The position numbers and the translations under genes are program-made. A stretch of DNA of 27,289 nt from a virus. This document shows, piece by piece, positions 7,540-13,401 of the stretch. The stretch's first letter is position 1. Each line of letters starts with the position of its first letter. Below the pieces are notes generated by a model. It searched no databases. It was given only the letters and a program-made list of their open reading frames with translations, and was not told where the DNA came from. The stretch covers positions 1 through 27,289 of IMG/VR virus record IMGVR_UViG_3300036913_000007; one strand, written 5' to 3'.

Positions 7540-7847
7540 TGACTACCAACGAAGCGAAGCAAATAGTCCGCGAACATATGGACGAACTCGGTATCTCGGC
7601 CTTCTCGTGTGGTTGGGATCGTCCCCGGGTTGCTGAAGAAATGCTCTATCCCCGTCTCACCGCCAAGACGCCCCGGTATTCTGCCACATCGTATCCGCCG
7701 ATTGACGTGTTTGTCCATGCTATACGGCAACCGCTGACCTGGATCGAACTCGTGAACCGCTGCCGCGAGGAGCACGTTCGGGTATCGTTCGCTCCCCAAA
7801 TCCACGTCCGTACTCCTTACGAGAGCAAACCGGAGTACGGAGTATGA
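7539..7847 (+). CDS. Hypothetical protein, second gene of plus-strand operon
   Basis: The protein has 102 residues and its ATG shares a base with the preceding stop (TAATG), so translation is probably coupled. The N-terminus (TNEAKQIVREHMDELGISAFSCGWDR) is helical. The middle has aromatic and proline residues (PRYSATSYPPIDVFVHAI), and the end is basic, then rich in Pro and Tyr. I recognise no family. The compact helical start followed by an irregular tail is consistent with a small binding protein or inhibitor. Confidence 0.6.
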   Translation: MTTNEAKQIVREHMDELGISAFSCGWDRPRVAEEMLYPRLTAKTPRYSATSYPPIDVFVHAIRQPLTWIELVNRCREEHVRVSFAPQIHVRTPYESKPEYGV

Positions 7848-8020
7848 AAACCTACCTCTTCATTGTTGTCTACGTCAAGGGACACCGCAAGGCTTACTTT
7901 ATTGGCAGTCAGCTTCGGTGTCTCTTGAACTGGAGCGATGTGCTCCAACATTCTGGCCCCCATTCCGCAGAGTATGCAGCCAGGATGCACAACCTTTACG
8001 GATATGAGGTGATCGAATGA
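7844..8020 (+). CDS. Hypothetical 58-residue protein
   Basis: The ATG overlaps the previous TGA (ATGA). The protein begins MKTYLFIVVYVKGHRKAYF, a beta-hairpin-like start with a short hydrophobic strand, and continues with a helix around SAEYAARMHNLYGYEVIE. This strand-then-helix layout is common in very small phage proteins that bind a host partner. No known domain is recognised. The unbroken overlap with genes on both sides supports its reality despite its size. Confidence 0.55.
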   Translation: MKTYLFIVVYVKGHRKAYFIGSQLRCLLNWSDVLQHSGPHSAEYAARMHNLYGYEVIE

Positions 8021-8190
8021 CTATCGTCAAGGTAAAACTTGCTCCCGGTCAAGACTGGCGCCCTGTGTGTGTTGCCTGCGAGAAGCGAATCCATCCCCCG
8101 GATGCGATCTATGCAGACATCGACGGCAGGACCTTCATTGACTACTACCACGCATCCTGCATCCCAACAGACGAAAAGGTGCCATCATGA
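8017..8190 (+). CDS. Small putative zinc-binding protein
   Basis: This 57-residue protein starts at an ATGA overlap. It contains CVACEKRI and, about 30 residues later, YYHASC, giving a CxxC...HxxC arrangement like half of a treble-clef or LIM-type zinc finger. An acidic turn (DAIYADIDGRTF) lies between the pairs. Such fingers mediate nucleic acid or protein contacts. The assignment rests on the spacing of Cys and His residues only. Confidence 0.55.
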   Translation: MTIVKVKLAPGQDWRPVCVACEKRIHPPDAIYADIDGRTFIDYYHASCIPTDEKVPS

Positions 8191-8309
8191 ACGCCGCGAA
8201 TGATCTATTTGGATACGCAATCTGCTGGGGCGTTGCCCTGGCGCTCGTGCTCTGCATAGTCAACGCGATCTCTCAGAAACTTCACCAGCCAAAGGACCCC
8301 TGGCAATGA
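8187..8309 (+). CDS. Small single-pass membrane protein
   Basis: The product has 40 residues and starts at an ATGA overlap. Residues 7-29 (LFGYAICWGVALALVLCIVNAI) form one transmembrane segment, followed by a short polar tail (SQKLHQPKDPWQ). Single-pass proteins this small in early operons may modify the host envelope or exclude other phages, but nothing here specifies a role. Confidence 0.55.
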   Translation: MNAANDLFGYAICWGVALALVLCIVNAISQKLHQPKDPWQ

Positions 8310-8515
8310 ACCACTCTCTCACGTATCGCCTGAACGAACGTTTCGTTGCCGCCTTCCGTCCTGTCACTCACGCGAAGGCTGCTGAGTTCGGATGGAAGAC
8401 CCGCCGCAAGTGTACCGCTGGCGACCTCATCTCCACTTCCCTCGGTCTCCAATGCGGGAACTGTGGCAGCTTCACCTCGGATCACGGCGCCACCTGGTAC
8501 TCACCCAAATCATAA
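8306..8515 (+). CDS. Hypothetical protein with a CGNCG motif
   Basis: The 69-residue protein starts at an ATGA overlap. It has a basic middle (THAKAAEFGWKTRRKCTAGD) and a late CGNCGSF motif. With the earlier Cys in RRKC this could form a zinc site, though a fourth ligand is unclear (a His follows in SDHG). I recognise no family. Confidence 0.5.
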   Translation: MNHSLTYRLNERFVAAFRPVTHAKAAEFGWKTRRKCTAGDLISTSLGLQCGNCGSFTSDHGATWYSPKS

Positions 8516-8526
8516 GGAGTCAAACC

Positions 8527-8850
8527 ATGAACACTCAGCCCGGCTACGCCTATGCGGTGGGCGACATCGTTTTACTCGTCCACCAGGGAACTATCCGATA
8601 TGGCAGGATTACCGATACCACCGGCAGATCACGGGTCACGGTAGGGTGGAACCAGGTGTTACACAATAGCACCAAAGACTACACGCGGCGCTGCACCGTC
8701 CTGAACGATATCGAGGAATGGCTGGTCAACCCCAACCGGCGCTGTCTTCTTGTTGCCGCAATCCCTACCCAGCTCTACATCGCGACCTGCAACAAGCGAA
8801 TGTCCCAGGTCCGTCACCTCTTCCGCGAGGCCGTGGACACGAAGTCTTGA
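8527..8850 (+). CDS. Hypothetical protein with SH3-like N-terminal half; last gene of plus-strand operon
   Basis: The protein has 107 residues. The ATG at 8527 follows AAGGAGT with good spacing, and it is the only gene of this operon not overlapping its upstream neighbour. Residues 8-40 (YAVGDIVLLVHQGTIRYGRI...) alternate strands and turns in the manner of an SH3 or KOW-like barrel. The second half is basic and helical (RRCLLVAAIPTQLYIATCNKRM). A terminator begins 32 bases after its stop. The function is unknown. Confidence 0.6.
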   Translation: MNTQPGYAYAVGDIVLLVHQGTIRYGRITDTTGRSRVTVGWNQVLHNSTKDYTRRCTVLNDIEEWLVNPNRRCLLVAAIPTQLYIATCNKRMSQVRHLFREAVDTKS

Positions 8851-8871
8851 CGTGTCCACGCCGTACACACG

Positions 8872-9210
8872 TTACGCGAGAGACCCCGGCCTTGTCCCAG
8901 CCGGGGTTTCTGTTTTGTTGTTCTCCTGTTTGCGAGAAAAGAGATATGCAACCATCTTATCGTGGCAATAATGTGCAAGGTCCTTCCCTGTGAGAATCCG
9001 ATTCATGTAACTTACACCATTCTTGCCTGCCATGACACCCTCAAGAAATGCCCGCCGTAATTCCTTCTCGTGCTCCTCCTCCAAGCGGGTGAGTTCGGCC
9101 TCCAGGTCTTGAATCTTGAGACGGGCATCGACGAAAACGTCAAACGTATCACACTCGGAGGTCCAGCCCAAGTCGGCAAGCGTTTGCTTCTCCATCTCTT
9201 CTCGTGTCAT
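8872..9210 (-). CDS. Coiled-coil hypothetical protein
   Basis: The product has 112 residues with a strong AAAGGAGAAG site before the ATG at 9210. Residues 30-60 (LKIQDLEAELTRLEEEHEKELRRAFLEG) form a clear coiled coil, so the protein is probably oligomeric. The segment after it (MAGKNGVSYMNRILTGKDLAHYCHDK) is not recognised. Its 5' end overlaps the previous gene by 62 bases. Its last codons lie over the terminator hairpin of the convergent plus-strand operon, so the Gly/Pro-rich tail may be shaped by RNA constraints. Confidence 0.6.
   Translation of the reverse strand: MTREEMEKQTLADLGWTSECDTFDVFVDARLKIQDLEAELTRLEEEHEKELRRAFLEGVMAGKNGVSYMNRILTGKDLAHYCHDKMVAYLFSRKQENNKTETPAGTRPGSLA
8883..8925 (+). 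terminator. Intrinsic terminator of the plus-strand operon
   Basis: ACCCCGGC (8883-8890) pairs with GCCGGGGT (8900-8907) in an eight-base stem with a nine-base loop. A T-rich run with interruptions (TTCTGTTTTGTTGTT) follows. On the minus strand the hairpin is not followed by T residues, so it should act only rightward. Confidence 0.8.
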
Positions 9211-9619
9211 GGTTTCTTCTCCTTTGAATAGGGGGCGGCGTCTGGTTTGTGTCGGCTGCTGGCACCGCGATCCGGTACCCAACAACGATATCATCGAACT
9301 GCAACACAAGAAAGAACCCGTTCCCGTTCCGCACGAACTCCAGGATCGCCCGCTCGCCCTTCTGGTTCGATACAAGGAATGTTCCCCCCTCTTTGTTCTC
9401 CCCGATCAGCGTGTACACCTGTTTGTTCTGCGTCAGGATTGTCACGCTATCCGAGAGCACGATCATCACGGGCGTCTCAAACTCGTCTTCCCCGATCCCC
9501 ACCCCGTCAGGCGTGTAGGCGAAGACCTTGTCGCTCCACAGGATTTTGTTGTTCTGTGCCTGCGACAAGCCTGCCGTCAGGGTCAACACCAAGAACAGTC
9601 CCACCATCCACGTCTTCAT
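9149..9619 (-). CDS. Secreted or periplasmic hypothetical protein with signal peptide
   Basis: The product has 156 residues. It starts with a canonical signal peptide (MKTWMVGLFLVLTLTAGLSQA, then QN) with an Ala-x-Ala-like cleavage site near residue 21. The mature part is beta-rich (ILWSDKVFAYTPDGVGIG, VSNQKGERAILEFVRNGNG) and may be a small barrel. The tail after about residue 125 turns Pro- and Arg-rich where it overlaps the next gene. The ATG at 9619 follows GAGGGCA; a longer frame to 9676 lacks a site. Exported phage proteins like this may act in superinfection exclusion or lysis. No lipobox is present. It overlaps its upstream neighbour by 113 bases. Confidence 0.6.
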   Translation of the reverse strand: MKTWMVGLFLVLTLTAGLSQAQNNKILWSDKVFAYTPDGVGIGEDEFETPVMIVLSDSVTILTQNKQVYTLIGENKEGGTFLVSNQKGERAILEFVRNGNGFFLVLQFDDIVVGYRIAVPAADTNQTPPPIQRRRNHDTRRDGEANACRLGLDLRV

Positions 9620-9749
9620 AGTTGCCCTCGTTGTTTTCTGTATCGGTTGGTTGGGGTTCCCCAGCCCTGTACACATAGATCGTCACGGCAATAGCGCCGC
9701 CACACCCAGCCACACACAGCGCGATCCCACACCAAAGCAGGGCCAGCAT
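9507..9749 (-). CDS. Small membrane protein with acidic tail
   Basis: The product has 80 residues. Residues 1-27 (LALLWCGIALCVAGCGGAIAVTIYVY) form one membrane segment, followed by an acidic, Asp/Glu/Gly-rich tail. GAGG lies seven bases before the ATG at 9749; a GTG at 9755 is the alternative. The C-terminal 37 codons overlap the next gene in another frame, which makes the tail's composition hard to interpret. The pairing of a membrane-anchored protein with a following signal-peptide protein in overlapping frames resembles spanin gene pairs in layout, but the expected coiled coil and lipobox are missing. Confidence 0.5.
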   Translation of the reverse strand: MLALLWCGIALCVAGCGGAIAVTIYVYRAGEPQPTDTENNEGNYEDVDGGTVLGVDPDGRLVAGTEQQNPVERQGLRLHA

Positions 9750-9758
9750 CGTCACGCC

Positions 9759-9908
9759 TCATTGTCTTGACCTCGCGATACGGGGATGGTACCAATATCC
9801 CTTACGCTTCCCGGCCTGATACACCACAAAGATGCAGCCGGAAACAAAGCCCATCGCAAAGTACGCGAGAATCCAAAGAATCTCAATCGAGTGTTGCAGG
9901 ATCGGCAT
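9759..9908 (-). CDS. Small single-pass membrane protein
   Basis: The product has 49 residues. Residues 8-32 (EILWILAYFAMGFVSGCIFVVYQ) form a membrane segment, followed by a basic tail (AGKRKGYWYHPRIARSRQ) that should face the cytoplasm by the positive-inside rule. The start overlaps the preceding gene by 26 bases, and the stop lies nine bases before the next start. No family is recognised. Confidence 0.5.
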   Translation of the reverse strand: MPILQHSIEILWILAYFAMGFVSGCIFVVYQAGKRKGYWYHPRIARSRQ

Positions 9909-10110
9909 AGACGTTGTCTACTCCAAGCTGAAGTTTTTCGATCTTGACGCCGCGCTGCCTCAAAATCTCAATCGCGATTCCCAGGGCCTGCCGCTCGGTG
10001 CTGTCCCCGTGTTCCAGCATGGAGACCAGTTCCTTCAACCTCTCGGTCTCCATGCCGCGCATCTGAATCTCACACCGCTTTCTCGCTGAGTTATTCACCG
10101 TCGTCTTCAT
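9883..10110 (-). CDS. Small helical hypothetical protein
   Basis: The product has 75 residues, with an ATGA overlap at its start. The central region (METERLKELVSMLEHGDSTERQALGIAIEILRQRG) is two amphipathic helices with a short turn, a layout consistent with a dimeric regulatory or adaptor protein. The N-terminus is basic. No family is recognised. Confidence 0.55.
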   Translation of the reverse strand: MKTTVNNSARKRCEIQMRGMETERLKELVSMLEHGDSTERQALGIAIEILRQRGVKIEKLQLGVDNVYADPATLD

Positions 10111-10349
10111 TGCCCATCGAACCCACCCGTGGGACCGCCATCAAATTGCCCGTCGCCTCGCGGGTCCACTCCTGTTGCCCGTCGCCTCGCGGGTCCACTC
10201 CTGTAGGGAACGCAATCGCCCACATGAACATCGTCGTACTTACAGAAGTTTTGATTCCAGAAAACAAAGTGCACCCCATCGTCGTAGCGAACGGTTCCGA
10301 TCACCTCGACGATCTGTTCTCGTTCAGGTATGTAGGCTTTGTGCAACAT
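10107..10349 (-). CDS. Small hypothetical protein extended by a frameshifting 29-bp duplication
   Basis: The product has 80 residues; the ATG at 10349 follows AAAGGACG. Residues 1-49 (beta-strand-rich, with EQIVEVIGTVRYDDGVHFVFWN) look like a compact small domain. From residue 50 the frame runs through two tandem 29-base copies. Because 29 is not a multiple of three, the second copy is read in a different frame. With a single copy the frame would stop at 10141-10143. The duplication therefore adds a Gly/Asp-rich tail and brings the stop into an ATGA overlap with the next gene. The first 49 residues are likely the conserved part. Confidence 0.55.
   Translation of the reverse strand: MLHKAYIPEREQIVEVIGTVRYDDGVHFVFWNQNFCKYDDVHVGDCVPYRSGPARRRATGVDPRGDGQFDGGPTGGFDGQ
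10147..10204. repeat. Perfect 29-bp tandem duplication inside a coding region
   Basis: Positions 10147-10175 and 10176-10204 are identical. They lie near the 3' end of the gene at 10107-10349 and change its reading frame. Slipped-strand replication is the likely origin. An assembly artefact is possible but less likely, because assemblers tend to collapse rather than expand short repeats. Confidence 0.9.
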
Positions 10350-10375
10350 GGTATCCCGTCCTTTCTCTTGGTCTA

Positions 10376-10404
10376 AAGATACACTTCGGCGTAGTGAAAG
10401 TCAA
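10376..10404 (-). promoter_or_regulatory. Promoter of the leftward small-gene operon
   Basis: On the minus strand, TTGACT (10404-10399) and TATCTT (10381-10376) are separated by 17 bases. CCCCC lies directly before the -35 box, as in the structural promoters. The first three bases of TTGACT's TGA are the stop codon of the HNH gene upstream. Predicted start is near 10369, about 20 bases before the ATG at 10349. Confidence 0.7.
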
Positions 10405-10811
10405 GGGGGAAATTTCTCAAGATAACACGCAACGGCACGCGCAACCCGCGGATCATCCCGGACCATCGCCAGGGCAGTATTACAACTTCTGCACACTAAG
10501 CCCCTCACCATTCCCGTCCGGTGATCGTGGTCAACATGGCCCATGTCAGGATGATTTCTGCCGTGTACCACCAGTGAGATCGATCGACCACAAACCGCAC
10601 ACTTACCCTCTTGCGCGTCAAACATCTGTTGGCGGTCTTCACCTGAAATACCGTACCTTCGCTTTAGGTGCATAGCGGAAAGTTCGTTGGGGTGTGCAGC
10701 GTTCCACGCTCGGTTCCAAGCACGAACCTTTTCCTGATTCCGTTTCCGCCACTTGGGGCCGTAGGCACGCTGATAGGCGCGTGTCGCCTCCCTGTCAAGT
10801 CTCGCCATCAT
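10401..10811 (-). CDS. HNH homing endonuclease, endonuclease VII-like
   Basis: This 136-residue protein has the same two-part layout as the one beside terL. Residues 1-60 are basic with Arg/Trp/Tyr-rich repeats (RAYGPKWRKRNQEKVRAW). A C-terminal endonuclease VII domain follows, with CAVCG, GHVDHDHRTGMVRGLVCRSCN and TALAMVRDD. All zinc ligands and the DHDH core are present, so it should be active. Its two consecutive ATGs overlap the preceding stop codon, and its own stop is embedded in the -35 box of the following promoter. The mobile gene thus occupies a junction without separating that promoter from its operon. Confidence 0.8.
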   Translation of the reverse strand: MMARLDREATRAYQRAYGPKWRKRNQEKVRAWNRAWNAAHPNELSAMHLKRRYGISGEDRQQMFDAQEGKCAVCGRSISLVVHGRNHPDMGHVDHDHRTGMVRGLVCRSCNTALAMVRDDPRVARAVACYLEKFPP

Positions 10812-11272
10812 CGTTTCTTTCTAAATAATCCAAATGCCGCCCGTCCAATTCTCCGCCTTCCCTCATGTCTCACCGCCAGCATTAAAGCGAGAGATATGGC
10901 GCCTACCTTACCTCTACAGCGGTTCGTGTTTGCAAGAATTTCAAGTTCTTCTTGACCAAGAACCTGTCTCTCTGTTGGTTTGGTCCACACCTTAAAACAC
11001 CATCCCGCGTCTAACACGTATTTTACCTTCGATGGATCGAACAGCACCCGCTCGACCTGAGCCTCGTAGCCCAGGAGGTCGAGGAACGCATCGAAGTCAT
11101 CCTGCGAGCCAATAAGCTGTTCACCAACCACGCCAATCGTCGGCAAGAGCTGGCTGTCCCCGTTCATCTTCAGGATGAACCCGTTGGGCAGGAGCTGGTA
11201 CGAACACTGTGCCCTGAACCACTTCGCGATCTTCCGGGCTGCGCCCGACAACATTCTCTCTGGTTTCTGCAT
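10808..11272 (-). CDS. Hypothetical protein
   Basis: The product has 154 residues. The ATG at 11272 follows GGGAGACCC; the frame is open further upstream but runs into the preceding gene. Mixed alpha-beta content is suggested by strands (GFILKMNGDSQLLPTIGVVG) and helices (DDFDAFLDLLGYEAQVERVLF). The C-terminus is strongly basic (RHEGRRRIGRAAFGLFRKKR), which could bind nucleic acid. I recognise no family. It lies between a winged-helix protein and the HNH gene. Confidence 0.55.
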   Translation of the reverse strand: MQKPERMLSGAARKIAKWFRAQCSYQLLPNGFILKMNGDSQLLPTIGVVGEQLIGSQDDFDAFLDLLGYEAQVERVLFDPSKVKYVLDAGWCFKVWTKPTERQVLGQEELEILANTNRCRGKVGAISLALMLAVRHEGRRRIGRAAFGLFRKKR

Positions 11273-11280
11273 GGGTCTCC

Positions 11281-11583
11281 CTATTTGAGTGTGAAATGTT
11301 TTCGAGTTGACTTGTACAGCACAACATTCTCCCGGTACCACCTCGTGCCGCGTTCTGTGATCGTGTACCCCACCGTCGTATGATCGCGGAACCCTCCGCC
11401 ACACACACCACGAGCGATGCGCCTATCTTGCAACAACCTGCGGATCGTGGTCTTCGACACTTCGGACGACGAGTGCGTGATGATGTAGCACGGGACAGGC
11501 CCGTCTCCGCGCTCATCGTGCAGCATGAGAGCGCGAAGAAAGTCAAGTTGTAATCCAAACGAACGAAACCCCGACTCTGTCAT
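11281..11583 (-). CDS. Winged-helix DNA-binding protein
   Basis: The product has 100 residues and its ATG overlaps the previous TGA, with GAGAGAAG upstream. A helix (FGLQLDFLRALML) leads into SSSEVSKTTIRRLLQDRRIARG, which reads as helix-turn-recognition helix. The wing follows as VGYTITERGTRWYREN, a beta-hairpin typical of MarR- or PadR-like folds (YxITxxGxxWY). It probably acts as a dimeric transcription regulator of the phage. No effector domain is present. Confidence 0.65.
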   Translation of the reverse strand: MTESGFRSFGLQLDFLRALMLHDERGDGPVPCYIITHSSSEVSKTTIRRLLQDRRIARGVCGGGFRDHTTVGYTITERGTRWYRENVVLYKSTRKHFTLK

Positions 11584-11819
11584 ATCTTCTCTCTCATTGG
11601 CCTGGTGGTCTGGAGCGGAAGGAGAGAGGTGATCTCGCTGTCCGCGAACTTGTCGAGCATCCCACACGCCCCACAGAAGAATATGGGGCCGTCTGGATTA
11701 TACCCCGCTCCCATGTAGGTCCACGTCTCGGGCTTGTGGGGGCAAATTCGCTCGGTAGCTTCTGTGTGCCGCTGCGAGCGTTTCGCGGTAGCACGAGAGG
11801 AGGTCCTGGCCTGTCGCAT
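11580..11819 (-). CDS. Small putative zinc-finger protein
   Basis: The 79-residue reading contains ICPHKPETW and then FFCGACGMLDKF, a CxxH...CxxC set that fits a zinc ribbon. Its first 40 codons overlap the upstream gene in another frame and are rich in Arg, Ser and Thr, so the true start is uncertain. An unusual start nearer the first Cys is possible. The stop overlaps the next start (ATGA), which supports it being translated. Confidence 0.45.
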   Translation of the reverse strand: MRQARTSSRATAKRSQRHTEATERICPHKPETWTYMGAGYNPDGPIFFCGACGMLDKFADSEITSLLPLQTTRPMREKI

Positions 11820-12021
11820 GAATGATTTCGTCTCCCTTGAAAAACTTCACCGAGTACAGTGTCTTCCCGAACACCTTCATCGAAGATTCGGTAGAGGTGT
11901 TGTAGCCGCCCTTCTCCATGCGCGTGATGATCTGGGTGATCGCGTCCTGGGTCCGTATAGGAAGGAGGTCGAAGTCGCGGAATACCTCCGCCCAAATTTT
12001 CATATTCTCGTCTGTCAACAT
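11698..12021 (-). CDS. Hypothetical protein
   Basis: The product has 107 residues, with the ATG at 12021 overlapping the preceding stop by seven bases. The first 40 residues are helical (MKIWAEVFRDFDLLPIRTQDAITQIITRME). Strands follow (SMKVFGKTLYSVKFFKGDEIIHATG), then a helix (DLLSCYRETLAAAHRSY). This alpha-beta-alpha order resembles small proteins of unknown function in phage replication regions. No ribosome site is obvious, so coupling to the upstream gene is likely. The last 40 codons overlap the zinc-finger reading. Confidence 0.5.
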   Translation of the reverse strand: MLTDENMKIWAEVFRDFDLLPIRTQDAITQIITRMEKGGYNTSTESSMKVFGKTLYSVKFFKGDEIIHATGQDLLSCYRETLAAAHRSYRANLPPQARDVDLHGSGV

Positions 12022-12125
12022 GATGGGAACCCAAAACTGAAGAGAAGACATACGATCAGCCAGAGCACGAGAGCGGCGGCAAACATCCACCAGCTCCACA
12101 GGGGAGTATACTCAGAATGGTTCAT
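12015..12125 (-). CDS. Very small single-pass membrane protein
   Basis: The product has only 36 residues. The ATG at 12125 has a good AAAGGAACG site, located at the end of the helicase gene, with which it overlaps by 14 bases. Residues 9-30 (LWSWWMFAAALVLWLIVCLLFSF) form one membrane segment. It lies between replication genes, so it could tether replication proteins to the membrane, but this is conjecture. Confidence 0.5.
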   Translation of the reverse strand: MNHSEYTPLWSWWMFAAALVLWLIVCLLFSFGFPSC

Positions 12126-13401
12126 CGCCGTTCCTTTCGTTGTAGTCTCTCGCTGCGCCCACGATCCCGGCGCCCGATTCTTCCACCATATCCTGTGTCG
12201 GCAGGTTGTAGCGAACAGCAAACGATCCCGTGTACCCTCCACGGTTCTTTACGATCTCGCAGTTCACGGTGCGAATCTTCTCATCCGGCATACCGTTCTC
12301 CGTGTCCGTCAGGATCATCGCGGTGTAGCAGTCGTGCCCAAGCTGTGAGCCACCGTAGAAACTGTTCAGCGTCAATCGCTGCGCTCCAGCCTCCAGACGG
12401 TTCAAGCTCGACGCCGCGAGGATGTGGACGTTGTTCACGAGCGTCAGTCTGCGGATAGCCTCGGAGAGCGCCTTGATCTTCGCAAACTCATCCTGCGCCC
12501 GTCCGTTCTTGTCCACAAAGACCTGGAGGTAGTCCACCAGGATCATCTTCGCGCCCTCGTTGATCGCTGCCTTGATCCCAGCAACAAGGCTCGCTACGTT
12601 TCGGTTAAAATCAAATTGAACTTCATACTTCAGGAACTTCATCTGTTCACAAAACTTATACGCATCTTCCAGGTGTTTCCCCGCTTCGAGTTCGTCAACC
12701 GGAATGTTTGAAAACTGCCCATTCAACCGTGCGAAGATTTCGTTGACCGGCATCTCCCCCTCGATGAAGGCCGTCTCAAATCCCCGCGAGGCAGCGTTCA
12801 TCCCGATCTTGAGCATGAACGATGTCTTCCCTGATCCTGGTCCACCGCCGAGGAAGGTCATGTTCCCCAGCTTCAAACCTCCGTGGCACTTCTGGTCGAG
12901 TGTCGGAAACCCTGTCGGCACCCGGAGCATCCCGCCCTGCCCGTTCGCTTGGCAGTAGTCGAGGTACGCTGTCGCGAGCGCGGACTTTGGTACCCGCGTG
13001 TTGTCGGCCAGGATTGCAGCGTACTCGTTCGAGGCACCGTTGACCGCCTCGATGATCGCAAAGGCATCGTCTTCGGTCACGAGGCTATCGACGAGGGACT
13101 GCCGGTGCTCGAACACGTAGAACTCTGCCAGCCTCTTCGCTGCGATCCCGAGGTCCACACAGGACGATGTCTCCAGTCCCGGCAGGAAGGTCTCACCGGG
13201 AGACATGGTGTTCGTGACGTTCTCCCAGGACACCGGGGAGCCGGATGACGTGAGGAGGTGCATCGCCTCGATGGACTTCCGGCAGATTTCATCCGAGAAC
13301 ATCTTGGGCGAAAGCGCCCGAGAGTAGCGGACAAACAGGTCGCCGTTGTTTATGGCGGTCCAGACGATCTCGCGTTCGAGGTGAAGGCGGGTAGGGGTCA
13401 T
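12112..13401 (-). CDS. dnaB: Replicative DNA helicase, DnaB-like
   Basis: The 429-residue protein fits DnaB-type phage helicases, hexameric motors that unwind DNA at the fork. The N-terminal ~130 residues are helical, as in the primase-interacting domain. The RecA-like domain has Walker A (GGGPGSGKTS, 185-194), the family signature FIEGEMPVNEIFARLNG (~213-229), Walker B (MILVDYLQ, 286-293) and motif H4-like AASSLNR. The glutamate in EGEM matches the DnaB 'E-M' motif. The start ATG overlaps the upstream gene as ATGA, with GAGGAAAC before it. Next to a loader-like protein, it forms the core of the phage replication module. Confidence 0.85.
   Translation of the reverse strand: MTPTRLHLEREIVWTAINNGDLFVRYSRALSPKMFSDEICRKSIEAMHLLTSSGSPVSWENVTNTMSPGETFLPGLETSSCVDLGIAAKRLAEFYVFEHRQSLVDSLVTEDDAFAIIEAVNGASNEYAAILADNTRVPKSALATAYLDYCQANGQGGMLRVPTGFPTLDQKCHGGLKLGNMTFLGGGPGSGKTSFMLKIGMNAASRGFETAFIEGEMPVNEIFARLNGQFSNIPVDELEAGKHLEDAYKFCEQMKFLKYEVQFDFNRNVASLVAGIKAAINEGAKMILVDYLQVFVDKNGRAQDEFAKIKALSEAIRRLTLVNNVHILAASSLNRLEAGAQRLTLNSFYGGSQLGHDCYTAMILTDTENGMPDEKIRTVNCEIVKNRGGYTGSFAVRYNLPTQDMVEESGAGIVGAARDYNERNGDEPF

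Noticed and set aside
10147-10204. CRISPR-like repeat
   Set aside because: There are two directly abutting copies with no spacer, so it is a tandem duplication.
10091-10279. Alternative 62-codon frame through the 29-bp duplication
   Set aside because: It has no ribosome site and a composition unlike its neighbours. It exists because the duplication opens several frames.
11518-11545. TTGACT on the minus strand within the winged-helix gene
   Set aside because: The -10 position 17 bases downstream reads CTGCAC, and it is within coding sequence.
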